Positions 43,137 through 53,028 of a stretch of DNA of 64,000 nt are shown here, piece by piece (the first letter of the stretch is position 1; each line of letters opens with the position of its first letter). This stretch comes from an uncultured Coprococcus sp. (lineage in GTDB: Bacteria > Bacillota > Clostridia > Lachnospirales > Lachnospiraceae), in assembly GCA_934277375.1 (NCBI GenBank), contig CAKQTZ010000009.1:1-64000 (forward strand), given 5' to 3'. The notes beneath the pieces were generated by a model. It made no database searches. It saw only the letters and a list, made by a program, of their open reading frames with translations, and was not told where the DNA came from. A program made the translations under genes and the position numbers.

Positions 43137-44087
43137 TCAGCAGCCCCGCAAATCTTCTGCGATTTCACTTATTTTTCTTAATCTATGATTAACCCCCGAC
43201 TTCCCTATCGGAGGAGTCATCATCTCTCCCAGCTCCTTGAGCGAAGCATCTTCATTATCCAGTCTGGCAATAGCCAGTTCCTGAAGATTATCCGGAAGAT
43301 AATCTATCCCCCGGGTCTGTATTATGTAATTGATATCATTCACCTGTTTTACTGCTGCACTCACCGTTTTATTCAGATTTGCAGCTTCACAGTTGACTCT
43401 CCTGTTTATATTGTTTCTGATATCTTTTCTTATTCTTATATTCTCCATATCCATCAGGGATATATGTGCGCCCATTATACCAAGCATGTCTACTATCATC
43501 TCTCCGTCCTTCAGATAGACAACGTAGTATTTCTTTCTCTGTATAATCCGGGCCTCGATACCAAAACCATTTATGATCTCCTGTATAAACTGTGCGCGGC
43601 CCTCGTTATCACATACGATCTCCATGTGATATCCCTTGTTTGGATCACTTATCGAACCTGAAGTCATGAATATGCCTTTCAGGTATGCTCTTCTGCAACA
43701 ATCCTGGCTGACAACCATACGGCTTACTTTCATGAGCTGGCACGGATTTTTCCCTGGCTGAGCCTGCCCATGTTCTATCTTAAGTGTTACCAGAACATTC
43801 CTTACCAACTCAGATGATGGTATCACCATTCTATATACTCTGCTGTTCACACCGGTCCTTTTTACACTGGATTCAGGGATGTAGCCAAACAGCCTTCTTA
43901 TAAGTGCTGCGATCTCCTTGGCTATAACACTTCTCTCAGTCTCTATAACCAGCCTTTCCGGTTCATCTGACCAGTACCTCACATATGCCACCATGGATAT
44001 CATCGCTGCAAGCTCTGCGATCTGGCAATGCCTTGCACCTGATATACTGCCTGCCAGCTCAGCCTTTACTTCTGAAGAAAATGACAT
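43137..44087 (-). CDS. whiA: DNA-binding protein WhiA
   Basis: A 316-aa protein with an N-terminal degenerate LAGLIDADG homing-endonuclease-like fold (residues about 1-210; RAYLKGIFMTSGSISDPNKGYHMEI) and a C-terminal HTH (ASLKELGEMMTPPIGKSGVNHRLRKI). In Streptomyces it controls sporulation; in Bacillus it affects division and chromosome segregation. It is flanked by rapZ and crh as in Bacillus, but the yvcK gene normally between rapZ and whiA is absent here. Confidence 0.95.
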   Translation of the reverse strand: MSFSSEVKAELAGSISGARHCQIAELAAMISMVAYVRYWSDEPERLVIETERSVIAKEIAALIRRLFGYIPESSVKRTGVNSRVYRMVIPSSELVRNVLVTLKIEHGQAQPGKNPCQLMKVSRMVVSQDCCRRAYLKGIFMTSGSISDPNKGYHMEIVCDNEGRAQFIQEIINGFGIEARIIQRKKYYVVYLKDGEMIVDMLGIMGAHISLMDMENIRIRKDIRNNINRRVNCEAANLNKTVSAAVKQVNDINYIIQTRGIDYLPDNLQELAIARLDNEDASLKELGEMMTPPIGKSGVNHRLRKISEIAEDLRGC

Positions 44088-44106
44088 ATCTTCACCTACT
44101 ATATAT

Positions 44107-44985
44107 CTATAACTTTTTTACTATCGAATCCTTTGCTATATCTCTGTGCAATATCCTGACTGTATATTTGGACTTCTGCAATCTGTCGTATAACGCATTT
44201 GCGATTGTAACCGACCTGTGTTTGCCACCGGTACAGCCAACTGATATCACCAGCTGATTTTTTCCTTCTTTTATATAATTTGGTATCAAAAATGTTACCA
44301 GATCCATGAATTTATCAAGAAACGCCGGTCCCTCCGCACAATTCATCACAAAATCCTGAATCTCCTTATCATTTCCTGTCTTGTCTCTGAGTTCAAGGTC
44401 ATAATACGGATTCGGCAGGAACCTTACATCCTGAACTATATCCGAGTCCCTTGGTATGCCGTACTTGAAGCCAAACGACATAACCGTCACTATAAAATTG
44501 GCATACTCCTCATTCTTAACAAATATCTTATCAAGTTCTGCCTTGAATTCCCTGACAAGCAGATTTGATGTATCAATGATATAGTCTGCCTCATTTCTAA
44601 GGAATCCAATAAGCTCCCTCTCTCTTTTTATTCCATCTATTATCCTGCCACCCTTTGGCAGCAATGGCTGTTTCCTTCTTGTCTCTTTATATCTCTTTAC
44701 CAGCGTCTCATCCGAGCAGTCTATATACAATATCTCATACTGCATTCCTTCACGCTTTATCTCCGCAAGGCACGAGTTGAGCTGAGACAATGCTCTTCCA
44801 CTTCTGATATCAACACTGATCGCAACATCATCCACCTGAATCTGTGCATCATATGCTATCTCTGCAAATCTTTTTATTAGCTGAATAGGAAGATTATCGA
44901 CGCAAAAAAAGCCATCATCTTCCAGCGTCTTAAGTGCCGTTGCTTTTCCTGCCCCACTCATACCAGTCACAATAACAAATCTCAT
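44107..44985 (-). CDS. rapZ: RNase adapter RapZ (YvcJ)
   Basis: A 292-aa P-loop protein. Walker A is TGMSGAGKAT at residues about 7-16, LYIDCSDETLVKRYKETRR is near residue 90, and SVGCTGGKHRSV near the C-terminus is the signature of the RNA/sugar-nucleotide binding domain. In E. coli RapZ senses GlcN-6-P and directs sRNA decay; in Bacillus YvcJ has nucleotide-binding activity and a poorly known role. The start MRFVIV follows AAAAGGAAG. It is the second gene after murB. Confidence 0.94.
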   Translation of the reverse strand: MRFVIVTGMSGAGKATALKTLEDDGFFCVDNLPIQLIKRFAEIAYDAQIQVDDVAISVDIRSGRALSQLNSCLAEIKREGMQYEILYIDCSDETLVKRYKETRRKQPLLPKGGRIIDGIKRERELIGFLRNEADYIIDTSNLLVREFKAELDKIFVKNEEYANFIVTVMSFGFKYGIPRDSDIVQDVRFLPNPYYDLELRDKTGNDKEIQDFVMNCAEGPAFLDKFMDLVTFLIPNYIKEGKNQLVISVGCTGGKHRSVTIANALYDRLQKSKYTVRILHRDIAKDSIVKKL

Positions 44986-45020
44986 GTCACACTTCCTTTT
45001 ACATATGCACCTGTGGTGAA

Positions 45021-45935
45021 TCAAAAATCACCCAGCATCTTCACTTCCGGCTCCAGCATAACCCCAAAATCATCATCGACCTTCTTCTGAACATCGTGTA
45101 TCAGATCGATAACATCCTGAGCTGTAGCGCATCCTTTGTTTATAACAAATCCACAGTGTTTCTCTGAAACCTGCGCACCACCTACCTGATACCCTCTGAG
45201 TCCTGCATCCATGACCAGTTTTCCGGCATAATACCCTTCAGGTCTCTTGAATGTGGAACCAGCCGACGGATATTCCAGTGGCTGTTTCGAGCGTCTCGCA
45301 TCGGCAAGTTCACTCACTCTGGCATCGATCTCTTCCCGGACTCCGTGTTCCAGCTTCATCGTGACTTCCAGAACAACAAGCTCTTCAGTTTCAATGACAC
45401 TGTGTCTATAGGAAAAATCCATCTGGCTTCCGGAGAAAACATGCATCTTACCTTGTCTATCAAGAGCTTTTACGGACGTAACAACATCCTTCATCTCACC
45501 GCCATAGGCACCAGCATTCATATAGACAGCGCCGCCTATAGTTCCCGGAATCCCTGATGCGAATTCCAGTCCGGTAAGAGAATTCTCCCTTGCAAGTTTG
45601 CTGACCTTTATCAGCATGGCACCTGCCTGGGCAGTTATGACATCTCCATCTATGGTTACATTATTCATATTATCCATTATATTAATAACCATACCTCTGT
45701 ATCCGCTGTCCGAAACCAGAAGATTACTTCCATTACCCAATATAAAATATGGTATATTCTCACACTCACACAGTTCTATGAGCGCGGATATCTGTTCTGC
45801 ACCAACAGGTTTTGCAAAATAATCAGCACTCCCGCCTATCCTGAATGTTGTGTGAAGCCTCATCGGCTCATCCTTTAACATATTATCCCGGCCTACGATG
45901 TCTGCCGCCTTCTGAAATATATCTATACCTGACAT
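45021..45935 (-). CDS. murB: UDP-N-acetylmuramate dehydrogenase (UDP-N-acetylenolpyruvoylglucosamine reductase)
   Basis: A 304-aa flavoenzyme that reduces UDP-GlcNAc-enolpyruvate to UDP-MurNAc. FRIGGSADYFAKP and GNGSNLLVSDSGYRGMVI bind FAD, ASGIPGTIGGAVYMNAGAYGGEM is the core, and YPSAGSTFKRPEGYYAGKLV is the catalytic Ser/substrate segment (type II MurB). It heads the run murB-rapZ-whiA-crh. Its upstream gap (289 bp) holds a structured hairpin and no other gene. Confidence 0.96.
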   Translation of the reverse strand: MSGIDIFQKAADIVGRDNMLKDEPMRLHTTFRIGGSADYFAKPVGAEQISALIELCECENIPYFILGNGSNLLVSDSGYRGMVINIMDNMNNVTIDGDVITAQAGAMLIKVSKLARENSLTGLEFASGIPGTIGGAVYMNAGAYGGEMKDVVTSVKALDRQGKMHVFSGSQMDFSYRHSVIETEELVVLEVTMKLEHGVREEIDARVSELADARRSKQPLEYPSAGSTFKRPEGYYAGKLVMDAGLRGYQVGGAQVSEKHCGFVINKGCATAQDVIDLIHDVQKKVDDDFGVMLEPEVKMLGDF

Positions 45936-46034
45936 ATCAACCTCATAATCATCTGTTTATACATATTATTCCTGATATCATTCCAGCACTACAATATAAA
46001 ATATATCATCAGTTCCAGAGGATAATTAATATAT

Positions 46035-46107
46035 AAAAGCCTTCAATGCACTCCGATATGGCGTATTATATCGCCAATAATAAATTCATCATACATTAAA
46101 GACTTTT
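46035..46107 (-). terminator. Long branched hairpin between glucokinase and murB
   Basis: Outer arms AAAAGTCTTTAATG (46094-46107) and CATTGAAGGCTTTT (46035-46048) pair over 14 positions with two G-U; GGCG/CGCC and CGATAT/ATATCG pair inside. T-rich sequence follows at 46031-46038. It probably ends the hprK-glucokinase transcript, or acts as a murB leader. The rest of 45936-46224 is AT-rich with no gene. Confidence 0.5.
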
Positions 46108-46224
46108 ATAATTCAATATTAAAAATATATAGAAATTCGTGTACTTTTGAATTTGCTTTGGATATTTTCACAAAACAAACTGTTAAATATTACCTAAATT
46201 ACAAACAGGCTTTATATTTTACAA

Positions 46225-47166
46225 TTATTTTCCAAGGATACTGCATGCCGCTCCATAGATACCGGCATCATTTCCCAGCTCTGCAAGGGCAAATTTTGTT
46301 CCACGGCAGGCATGGAATGCATAATGCTCAAAATAGCGCTGTACCGCATCAGTAAGGATAGCGCCAGCCTTCGACACGCCTCCACCTATAACGAATATCT
46401 CAGGATCTACAACACATGCTATCTGGGCAAGTGAACGTCCAAGTATCTTCGCCTGCTTATCCACAACCTCACCAGCCAGTTCATCTCCAGCCTTAGCCTG
46501 GTCAAATACATCCTTGGCTGTGACTGGGGCAATACTTCTGAGTGCTGAAGGCTTGTCTGTTGCGTCCATAGCCCTGTGTGCAAGGCGAACAACACCTGTG
46601 GCAGATGTATACTGCTCAAGACATCCCTTATTACCGCATCCACAAGTCTCTGACTCTTCATCGTCCACACATATATGACCGATCTCTCCGCCTGCTCCAT
46701 TTACACCAAACAGCATCTTGCCGTTCAATATGATTCCACCGCCAACGCCTGTTCCAAGAGTTACCATGACAACATTGCTGTGGCCCTTGCCACCGCCCTG
46801 CCACATCTCGCCGAGAGCCGCAACATTTGCATCATTACCAGCCTTTACAGGGAATCCCACAAGCGCCTCAAGTTCATCCTCTACGTTTATTATCCCCCAG
46901 CCCAGATTGACACATTTTAATACGGTTCCATCTTCCTTTACAGGTCCAGGTACACCTATTCCCACACCTGTCACATCGCCATTGTCAAGCTTTCTTTCTG
47001 CTATCTTGGCTTTTATGGCCTCTGCGATATCTGGAAGAACATTCTTTCCACCGTCCTGTGTGCGGGTTTTAATCTCCCACTTCTCCATGAGGTCTCCATC
47101 CACTGTGAAGAGTCCCATCTTTACTGTTGTTCCTCCGACATCCACTCCAAATACATACTTTGCCAT
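46225..47166 (-). CDS. glcK: ROK-family glucokinase
   Basis: A 313-aa sugar kinase. FGVDVGGTTVKMGLF is the ATP loop, LGTGVGGGIILNGKML is the second phosphate loop, and CGCGNKGCLEQYTSATG is the ROK zinc/Cys signature. It phosphorylates glucose in the cytoplasm. It follows hprK by 46 bp in the same direction, with AGGAG before the ATG, so glucose phosphorylation and HPr kinase are encoded together. Confidence 0.95.
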   Translation of the reverse strand: MAKYVFGVDVGGTTVKMGLFTVDGDLMEKWEIKTRTQDGGKNVLPDIAEAIKAKIAERKLDNGDVTGVGIGVPGPVKEDGTVLKCVNLGWGIINVEDELEALVGFPVKAGNDANVAALGEMWQGGGKGHSNVVMVTLGTGVGGGIILNGKMLFGVNGAGGEIGHICVDDEESETCGCGNKGCLEQYTSATGVVRLAHRAMDATDKPSALRSIAPVTAKDVFDQAKAGDELAGEVVDKQAKILGRSLAQIACVVDPEIFVIGGGVSKAGAILTDAVQRYFEHYAFHACRGTKFALAELGNDAGIYGAACSILGK

Positions 47167-47212
47167 GATAATTCTCCTTCCATCTTCTCCGCATTTATTT
47201 TAAATCTGATAT

Positions 47213-48160
47213 CTATTGCTTGTCTCCGCCATTGCCCTTCATGATATTCTGGGTGACTCTGTTGTAGAGTTCCTGCGCAGCATTGTAGCCCATCTTCTTC
47301 TGTCTATGGTTAACGGCCGCTGACTCTACTATGATCGCTATATTTCTTCCCGGTCTGATAGGTATGTTATGCGATACGACCTTGTTGCCAAGGAATTCCA
47401 TGTAGTTATCCTCTAGTCCCAGCCGGTCATACTCTGTGTCCTTACTCCACTCCTCAAGATTTATTACAAGATCTATATTCTGATCAATCTTTACACACTC
47501 AACACCAAACAGAGATTTTACATCGATTATTCCTATACCTCTGAGCTCTATAAAGTGTCTTGTTATATCAGGAGCACGTCCTACAAGTGTTGCATCACTG
47601 ACCTTCTTGATCTCCACAACATCATCCGCAACCAGTCTGTGTCCTCTCTTGAGCAGCTCAAGAGCAGCCTCGGACTTACCTATACCACTCTCTCCCATGA
47701 TGAGTACACCCTCACCATATACATCCACAAGAACGGCGTGAACCGAAATCCTCGGAGCGAGCTCAACATGAAGCCATCTGTCCACCTCATGTACAAATGC
47801 CGATGTAACCGCATCTGATGTGAGTACCGGAACTCCATGTTTCTTGGCCATCTCTATTATAAACGGATATGGCTCAAGACCACGGCAGAATATGAGACAT
47901 GGCGGCTTATATGAGAAGAACTCATCCATGATTCTCTTATTCTCCTCCTCCGTGTGCATAGCTGCTACATATGCATGCTCTACATTACCACATATCTGTA
48001 TCCTTCCGGCATCAAAATGCTCAAAAAAGCCCCCAAACTGCACAGCAGGTCTGTTCATACCCGGATCCTGTATCAGAATCTTGTCAGTGTCGATCTCCGG
48101 CGTATGATTTTTCAGGCTCATCTTCTCAATAAGCTGTGTAACTGTAACACTGTAAACCAT
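47213..48160 (-). CDS. hprK: HPr kinase/phosphorylase
   Basis: A 315-aa bifunctional enzyme that phosphorylates Ser46 of HPr/Crh in response to glycolytic state. The P-loop is MGESGIGKSEAALEL at about residue 150; the C-terminal signature GRNIAIIVESAAVNHRQKKMGYNAA is present. The N-terminal domain (residues 1-130) matches the family. The promoter at 48279-48308 is near consensus. Its likely substrate here includes the Crh-like protein. Confidence 0.96.
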   Translation of the reverse strand: MVYSVTVTQLIEKMSLKNHTPEIDTDKILIQDPGMNRPAVQFGGFFEHFDAGRIQICGNVEHAYVAAMHTEEENKRIMDEFFSYKPPCLIFCRGLEPYPFIIEMAKKHGVPVLTSDAVTSAFVHEVDRWLHVELAPRISVHAVLVDVYGEGVLIMGESGIGKSEAALELLKRGHRLVADDVVEIKKVSDATLVGRAPDITRHFIELRGIGIIDVKSLFGVECVKIDQNIDLVINLEEWSKDTEYDRLGLEDNYMEFLGNKVVSHNIPIRPGRNIAIIVESAAVNHRQKKMGYNAAQELYNRVTQNIMKGNGGDKQ

Positions 48161-48278
48161 ATAAATCCTGTGTGATGACTGATTGCCAGCATCAGCTTCC
48201 TTTCTTTATTTATACATATTTCTGCACTGTTTCCGTCCTGCAAAAACGAATCTCCCCAGGGCACCACAGTTATAATTA

Positions 48279-48308
48279 ATTATACTTACCCACACAAAGT
48301 ATTGTCAA
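48279..48308 (-). promoter_or_regulatory. hprK promoter
   Basis: TTGACA (48303-48308), 18-bp spacer, TATAAT (48279-48284) on the minus strand. The remaining 48161-48427 gap has no gene; a clear uvrC promoter was not found. Confidence 0.75.
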
Positions 48309-48427
48309 GCCAGCCGACATAAAAACAGCCATATTTTGACAGTATGGCATTTCCATTTTCTCTTATTTTACAGATGACACGGCTCACAGCACAGTGATAT
48401 ACTTATCTAAGATTTTGAGGTGATTAT

Positions 48428-50239
48428 ATGTTTGATTTTGAAGAAGAGTTAAAAAAACTGCCACATGTTCCCGGAGTGTATCTCATGCACGATTCTGGCG
48501 ATCATATTATATATGTTGGAAAAGCGATAGATCTGTACAACAGAGTTCACCAGTATTTCCAGGCCGGATATAAGAAGTCTCCAAAAATCCAGAAGATGGT
48601 GTCGCACATAGCCTGGTTTGAGTATATCGTATGCGGTTCCGAGATCGAAGCCCTCGTTCTGGAATGTAACCTTATAAAGGAACACAGGCCCCACTACAAC
48701 ACTATGCTCACAGATGACAAAGGCTATCCATATATCCGTATAACCGTAGAGGAGGATTATCCCCGGATACTGTACAGCCATCAGATGAAAAGGGATCACT
48801 CCAGGTATTTCGGTCCGTATACCAACTCCAAAGCTGTGAAGGACATAATAGAGCTGTTAAAAAAATTATATCACATAAGGAGCTGTTCTAGAAATCTCCC
48901 AAAGGATATCGGACTGGAACGACCATGTCTGTACCACCAGATTAAACAATGTGACGCTCCGTGCCAGGGATATATATCAAAAGAGGATTACAACCGTAAT
49001 ATTCAGGAAGCGATCAGCTTTCTGAACGGTAACCACGGTCATGTCGTGAGAGATCTCGAACAGAAGATGAAAAAGCTTGCAGAGGACATGGAATTTGAAC
49101 AGGCCGGTGAAACCCGCGATCTTATAAAAAGCATACAGCACATCGATTCTACCCAGAGAGCAGGTGACACCAGAGCAGATGACAGGGATGTGATAGCCAT
49201 GGCCACGGATCTCGGAAACGAGTGTGTCATCTCCATCTTCTTTGTGCGTTCCGGCAAACTCATCGGCAGAGAACATTACCATATGAGCGGAGTGAATGCT
49301 GAAAAATACAGCACTATCATGGAGTCATTTCTGAAGCAGTACTATGCCTCCACGCCATATCTTCCGAAAGAGATCATAATAGAGCAGCCCATCGATGACT
49401 TTGCCGTGATAGAACAATACCTGAGTACACGAAGAGGAAGCCAGGTCCACATCATAGTTCCACAAAAGGGTGATAAACAGAAGCTGCTGAAGCTGGCCAA
49501 GGATAATGCTTTCCTCGTCATGAACCAGGACGCTGACAAGCTAAAACGTGAGCAGGCCAGGACAGAGGGTGCCGCCAACGAGCTGGCACACCTGATCGGA
49601 GTATCATCTGCCAGAAGACTTGAAGCGTTCGATATATCTCACATAAGCGGCTATCACTCTGTAGCCTCTATGGTTGTATTCGAGAATGGCCGTCCAAAGA
49701 AAAATGATTATAGAAAGTTCAAGCTTAAAACCATCGATGGTCCTGACGATTATGCCAGCATGAAGGAGGTTCTGATGAGGCGTTTCACAGATGAACGCTT
49801 TAACATATTCCCGGATATACTTATGATGGATGGAGGCCGCGGCCAGGTAAATATTGCCCTGGATGTCCTGGGAGAACTGGGTCTTAACATCCCTGTCTGT
49901 GGCATGGTCAAGGATGACCATCACAGAACCAGAGGATTATACTATGACAACAAAGAGATTGATTTTCCGCCTGGAACCCAGGCATTCAACATGATCACCA
50001 GACTTCAGGATGAAGCACACCGCTTTGCCATAGAATACCACAGAAGTCTCCGGAGCAAAGCCCAGATTCACTCTGTTCTGGATGATATAGAAGGAATCGG
50101 TCCTGCAAGGAGAAAATCTCTTCTTGCATATTTCAAGGATATAGACAAGATAAAGAATGCCAGCGTGGCTGATCTTGAGATTCCATCGGGAATGACCAAA
50201 GCTTCTGCCCGTGCGGTATACGATTTCTTCCACAGTTGA
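48428..50239 (+). CDS. uvrC: Excinuclease ABC subunit C
   Basis: A 603-aa nucleotide-excision-repair nuclease that makes both incisions with UvrAB. The N-terminal GIY-YIG domain (PGVYLMHDSGDHIIYVGKA, residues about 15-33) is the 3' nuclease; a UVR motif is near residue 210; the RNase-H-like domain (EAFDISHISGYHSVASMVVF) is in the second half, and a HhH pair (IEGIGPARRKSLLAYF) ends the protein. GAGGTGA lies before the ATG. Confidence 0.97.
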   Translation: MFDFEEELKKLPHVPGVYLMHDSGDHIIYVGKAIDLYNRVHQYFQAGYKKSPKIQKMVSHIAWFEYIVCGSEIEALVLECNLIKEHRPHYNTMLTDDKGYPYIRITVEEDYPRILYSHQMKRDHSRYFGPYTNSKAVKDIIELLKKLYHIRSCSRNLPKDIGLERPCLYHQIKQCDAPCQGYISKEDYNRNIQEAISFLNGNHGHVVRDLEQKMKKLAEDMEFEQAGETRDLIKSIQHIDSTQRAGDTRADDRDVIAMATDLGNECVISIFFVRSGKLIGREHYHMSGVNAEKYSTIMESFLKQYYASTPYLPKEIIIEQPIDDFAVIEQYLSTRRGSQVHIIVPQKGDKQKLLKLAKDNAFLVMNQDADKLKREQARTEGAANELAHLIGVSSARRLEAFDISHISGYHSVASMVVFENGRPKKNDYRKFKLKTIDGPDDYASMKEVLMRRFTDERFNIFPDILMMDGGRGQVNIALDVLGELGLNIPVCGMVKDDHHRTRGLYYDNKEIDFPPGTQAFNMITRLQDEAHRFAIEYHRSLRSKAQIHSVLDDIEGIGPARRKSLLAYFKDIDKIKNASVADLEIPSGMTKASARAVYDFFHS

Positions 50240-50295
50240 CATCTGCCACAATTTACTCACTTAACAATGATTATTTAACCAGGAGGTATTTTTTT

Positions 50296-50898
50296 ATGGA
50301 ATATAATTTCTTTGCACTTATATCACGAATGAAATACATCGACCGATGGGCACTTATGCGCAATAGCCGCGAGGAAAACCTGTGCGAACATTGTCTGGAG
50401 GTAAGCATGATAGCCCATGCTCTTGCCACGATAGGCAACGTGCGCTACAACCGCGGTCTCAATGCCGAACGAGCCGCACTTATAGGCTTATACCACGACG
50501 CTTCAGAGATAATCACAGGCGATATGCCCACCCCTGTCAAATACTACAACGACGATATCAAGACAGCTTTTAAGGACGTGGAAAATATAGCCTGCCATAC
50601 ATTACTGGACAAACTCCCGGATGATCTGAAACCAGCCTACTCTTCCATTTTCTTCAAAGACGAAAATGATGAGTCTGACGTATATCTCTGGAAACTTGTC
50701 AAAGCGGCTGACAAGCTATCCGCCCTGATAAAATGCATGGAGGAGACAGGGTCTGGCAATACAGAGTTTTCCAGTGCCATGAGCACCATTCTCTCTTCCG
50801 TGTCCAAAATGTCAGAAGAACTTCCCGAGGTGAATGATTTTGTGTGCCAGTTTATACCTGCCTACGGAAAAACTCTTGACGACCTGCAGGCTGAATAA
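50296..50898 (+). CDS. YfbR-like HD-domain 5'-deoxynucleotidase
   Basis: A 200-aa HD phosphohydrolase. ENLCEHCLEVSMIAHALA supplies the first metal His and LYHDASEIITGDMPTPVKYY the HD pair and catalytic region, as in E. coli YfbR, which dephosphorylates dNMPs. The start at 50296 follows AGGAGG; the upstream in-frame codons overlap uvrC. The pairing with uvrC suggests nucleotide pool or repair work, by inference. Confidence 0.92.
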   Translation: MEYNFFALISRMKYIDRWALMRNSREENLCEHCLEVSMIAHALATIGNVRYNRGLNAERAALIGLYHDASEIITGDMPTPVKYYNDDIKTAFKDVENIACHTLLDKLPDDLKPAYSSIFFKDENDESDVYLWKLVKAADKLSALIKCMEETGSGNTEFSSAMSTILSSVSKMSEELPEVNDFVCQFIPAYGKTLDDLQAE

Positions 50899-50956
50899 AA
50901 AGAGAAAGAGGATCATCTGCTTACCTATTTATGTAAACAGACGATCCTCTTTCTCT
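50897..50956. terminator. Bidirectional terminator between yfbR-like gene and ftsH
   Basis: A 14-bp perfect arm pair AGAGAAAGAGGATC / GATCCTCTTTCTCT with further CTG/CAG pairs lies between two convergent stops. The T-run is good only on the ftsH (minus) side. Confidence 0.85.
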
Positions 50957-50957
50957 C

Positions 50958-52850
50958 TTACTCAGTGGCATCAACAGGCATGCTGCCATTTTTATTCTCT
51001 ACTCTGTTGAATATCTCCATAAATTCTTTACCGGTTATCGATTCCCTCTCTATGAGGAATTTTGCGATCTCATCCAACGCCTCCATATGCTCTGCCAAAA
51101 GTTCTTTGGCCCTGTCATACGATTTTCTGAGTATATCTTTTATCTCTGTATCGACTTTGGCTGCAGTCTCATCAGAACAGTTCATGACGGTATTCCTGTC
51201 AAGATATTTTCCCTGCATGGACTCAAGCTGCATGAGTCCAAACTCATCCGACATTCCGTACATGGTTATCATCGCTCTGACCGTTTTCGTTGCCTGCTCT
51301 ATGTCGTTGGCGGCACCGGTTGTCACGGAATCGAATTTCAATTCCTCGGCTGCTCTTCCGCCCAGAGTCGTTATGACATTGGCCTCAAGTTCAGCCTTTG
51401 TCTCCATGTATTTCTCCTCTTCGGGTACCTGCCACACATATCCCAGTGATCCCATGGTTCTTGGAACTATAGTTATTCTCTGAACAGGTTCGGTATGCTT
51501 CTGCAAAGCGACCAGCATCGCATGTCCTACCTCATGATATGCGACCACCTTCTTTTCCTGTTCTCCCAGAAGTTTTCCCTTCTTCTCTTTGCCGGCAAAT
51601 ACAAGCTCCACAGCTCCTATCAGATCTGCCTGTGACACTGCCTTACGACCTGACCTTACTGCAGTGAGCGCAGCCTCGTTTATAATATTCGCAAGATCGG
51701 CACCGACCGCTCCTGCTGTCGCCAGCGCCAGCTCATGGAAATCAACTGACTCATCCATCTTTACATTTCTCGCATGTACGTTCAGTGTATCTATACGTCC
51801 CTGCAGATCCGGCTTCTCAACGATGACTCTTCTGTCAAATCTTCCCGGTCTTAGAAGTGCCTTGTCCAGTGTCTCCGGCCTGTTCGTGGCTGCAAGTATA
51901 ACTATTCCTCTGGATGTATCAAATCCATCCATCTCCGCAAGGAGCTGGTTTAGAGTCTGCTCACGCTCAGAATCTCCTCCTCTTATGCTGTCTCTGCTCT
52001 GCCCTATGGCATCTATCTCATCGATAAATATTATACATGGAGCCATATCTGAGGCCTGTTTAAACAGATCCCTCACCCTCGAAGCTCCGACTCCCACATA
52101 CATCTCCACAAAACTTGAACCTGACATGGAGAAAAATGGAACATTGGCTTCACCTGCCACAGCCTTCGCAAGAAGGGTCTTTCCGGTTCCCGGAGGTCCA
52201 ACCAGAAGTGCTCCCTTTGGCAATTTTGCGCCTATTTCCAGATAGCGTTTAGGATTGTGCAGGAAATCCACCATCTCCGTCAGAGACTCTTTTGCCTCAT
52301 CCTCGCCAGCCACATCAGCAAATGTAACGCCGGTTTTCTTCTCCATATATACCTTGGCATTTGCCTTTCCAACTCCCATCATTCCGCCACGCTTTGTTAT
52401 AAGTGACAGGAAAAGATAAAATGCCGCTATCATGACCACATAAGACAATACCGTGCCTATCATTGCCGACCCGCTCTCGTCCTTGCCCTTGTACGTTGTT
52501 CCGTGCTTGTCATGGGCATCCTTCAGTCTGTCCGCCAGTTTATCATCGCTTATCCTGACTGTCACGTATGTGTTTTTATCTACATTTCCATCTTCATCCC
52601 TGGATGTGAATTTTATCTTTTTTGCATATATGTCAGCATTCACTACCTCACCATCGGCAAGCATCTCCACAAACCCACTATATGGGATCTCTTTCCTCGT
52701 TCCATTCACTACGGTGTCATATGCTCTCCAGCAAAGCAGCGTGAGAACCACCGACAGCACCAGAAGAACCATCACATTCCTATTTCTGCCTTTATTGCCA
52801 TCCCCACCACTTTTCTTATCATTATTTTCATCCTGAAATCTGTTATCCAA
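50958..52850 (-). CDS. ftsH: ATP-dependent zinc metalloprotease FtsH
   Basis: A 630-aa membrane-bound AAA protease for quality control. Two hydrophobic helices (residues about 25-42 and 130-150) flank an extracytoplasmic segment. The AAA domain has GPPGTGKTLLAKAVA and IIFIDEIDAIG, then the SRH (TNRPETLDKALLRPGRFDR). The protease site HEVGH is near residue 435. The start is a TTG behind AAGGAG. The length is normal. Confidence 0.96.
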   Translation of the reverse strand: MDNRFQDENNDKKSGGDGNKGRNRNVMVLLVLSVVLTLLCWRAYDTVVNGTRKEIPYSGFVEMLADGEVVNADIYAKKIKFTSRDEDGNVDKNTYVTVRISDDKLADRLKDAHDKHGTTYKGKDESGSAMIGTVLSYVVMIAAFYLFLSLITKRGGMMGVGKANAKVYMEKKTGVTFADVAGEDEAKESLTEMVDFLHNPKRYLEIGAKLPKGALLVGPPGTGKTLLAKAVAGEANVPFFSMSGSSFVEMYVGVGASRVRDLFKQASDMAPCIIFIDEIDAIGQSRDSIRGGDSEREQTLNQLLAEMDGFDTSRGIVILAATNRPETLDKALLRPGRFDRRVIVEKPDLQGRIDTLNVHARNVKMDESVDFHELALATAGAVGADLANIINEAALTAVRSGRKAVSQADLIGAVELVFAGKEKKGKLLGEQEKKVVAYHEVGHAMLVALQKHTEPVQRITIVPRTMGSLGYVWQVPEEEKYMETKAELEANVITTLGGRAAEELKFDSVTTGAANDIEQATKTVRAMITMYGMSDEFGLMQLESMQGKYLDRNTVMNCSDETAAKVDTEIKDILRKSYDRAKELLAEHMEALDEIAKFLIERESITGKEFMEIFNRVENKNGSMPVDATE

Positions 52851-52918
52851 CTCAAGTCTCCTTCTCTTAGTCTGTTTTATACGCTTTCACATGCTTTTTC
52901 TCTACAAACATTTAACAT

Positions 52919-52948
52919 ATATTATCTGCATACTTCCATGAAAGTCAA
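52919..52948 (-). promoter_or_regulatory. ftsH promoter
   Basis: TTGACT (52943-52948), 18-bp spacer, TAATAT (52919-52924) on the minus strand. Confidence 0.55.
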
Positions 52949-52969
52949 GTAAACCATTGTTTATATTTC

Positions 52970-52999
52970 TTGACACAGCCAAAATTACAGCTGTACACT
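52970..52999 (+). promoter_or_regulatory. Promoter of the plus-strand gene 53029-53769
   Basis: TTGACA (52970-52975), 18-bp spacer, TACACT (52994-52999), 30 bp before the start codon. Confidence 0.6.
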
Positions 53000-53028
53000 T
53001 ACCATATCAAACAAGAAGGAGATTTAAT

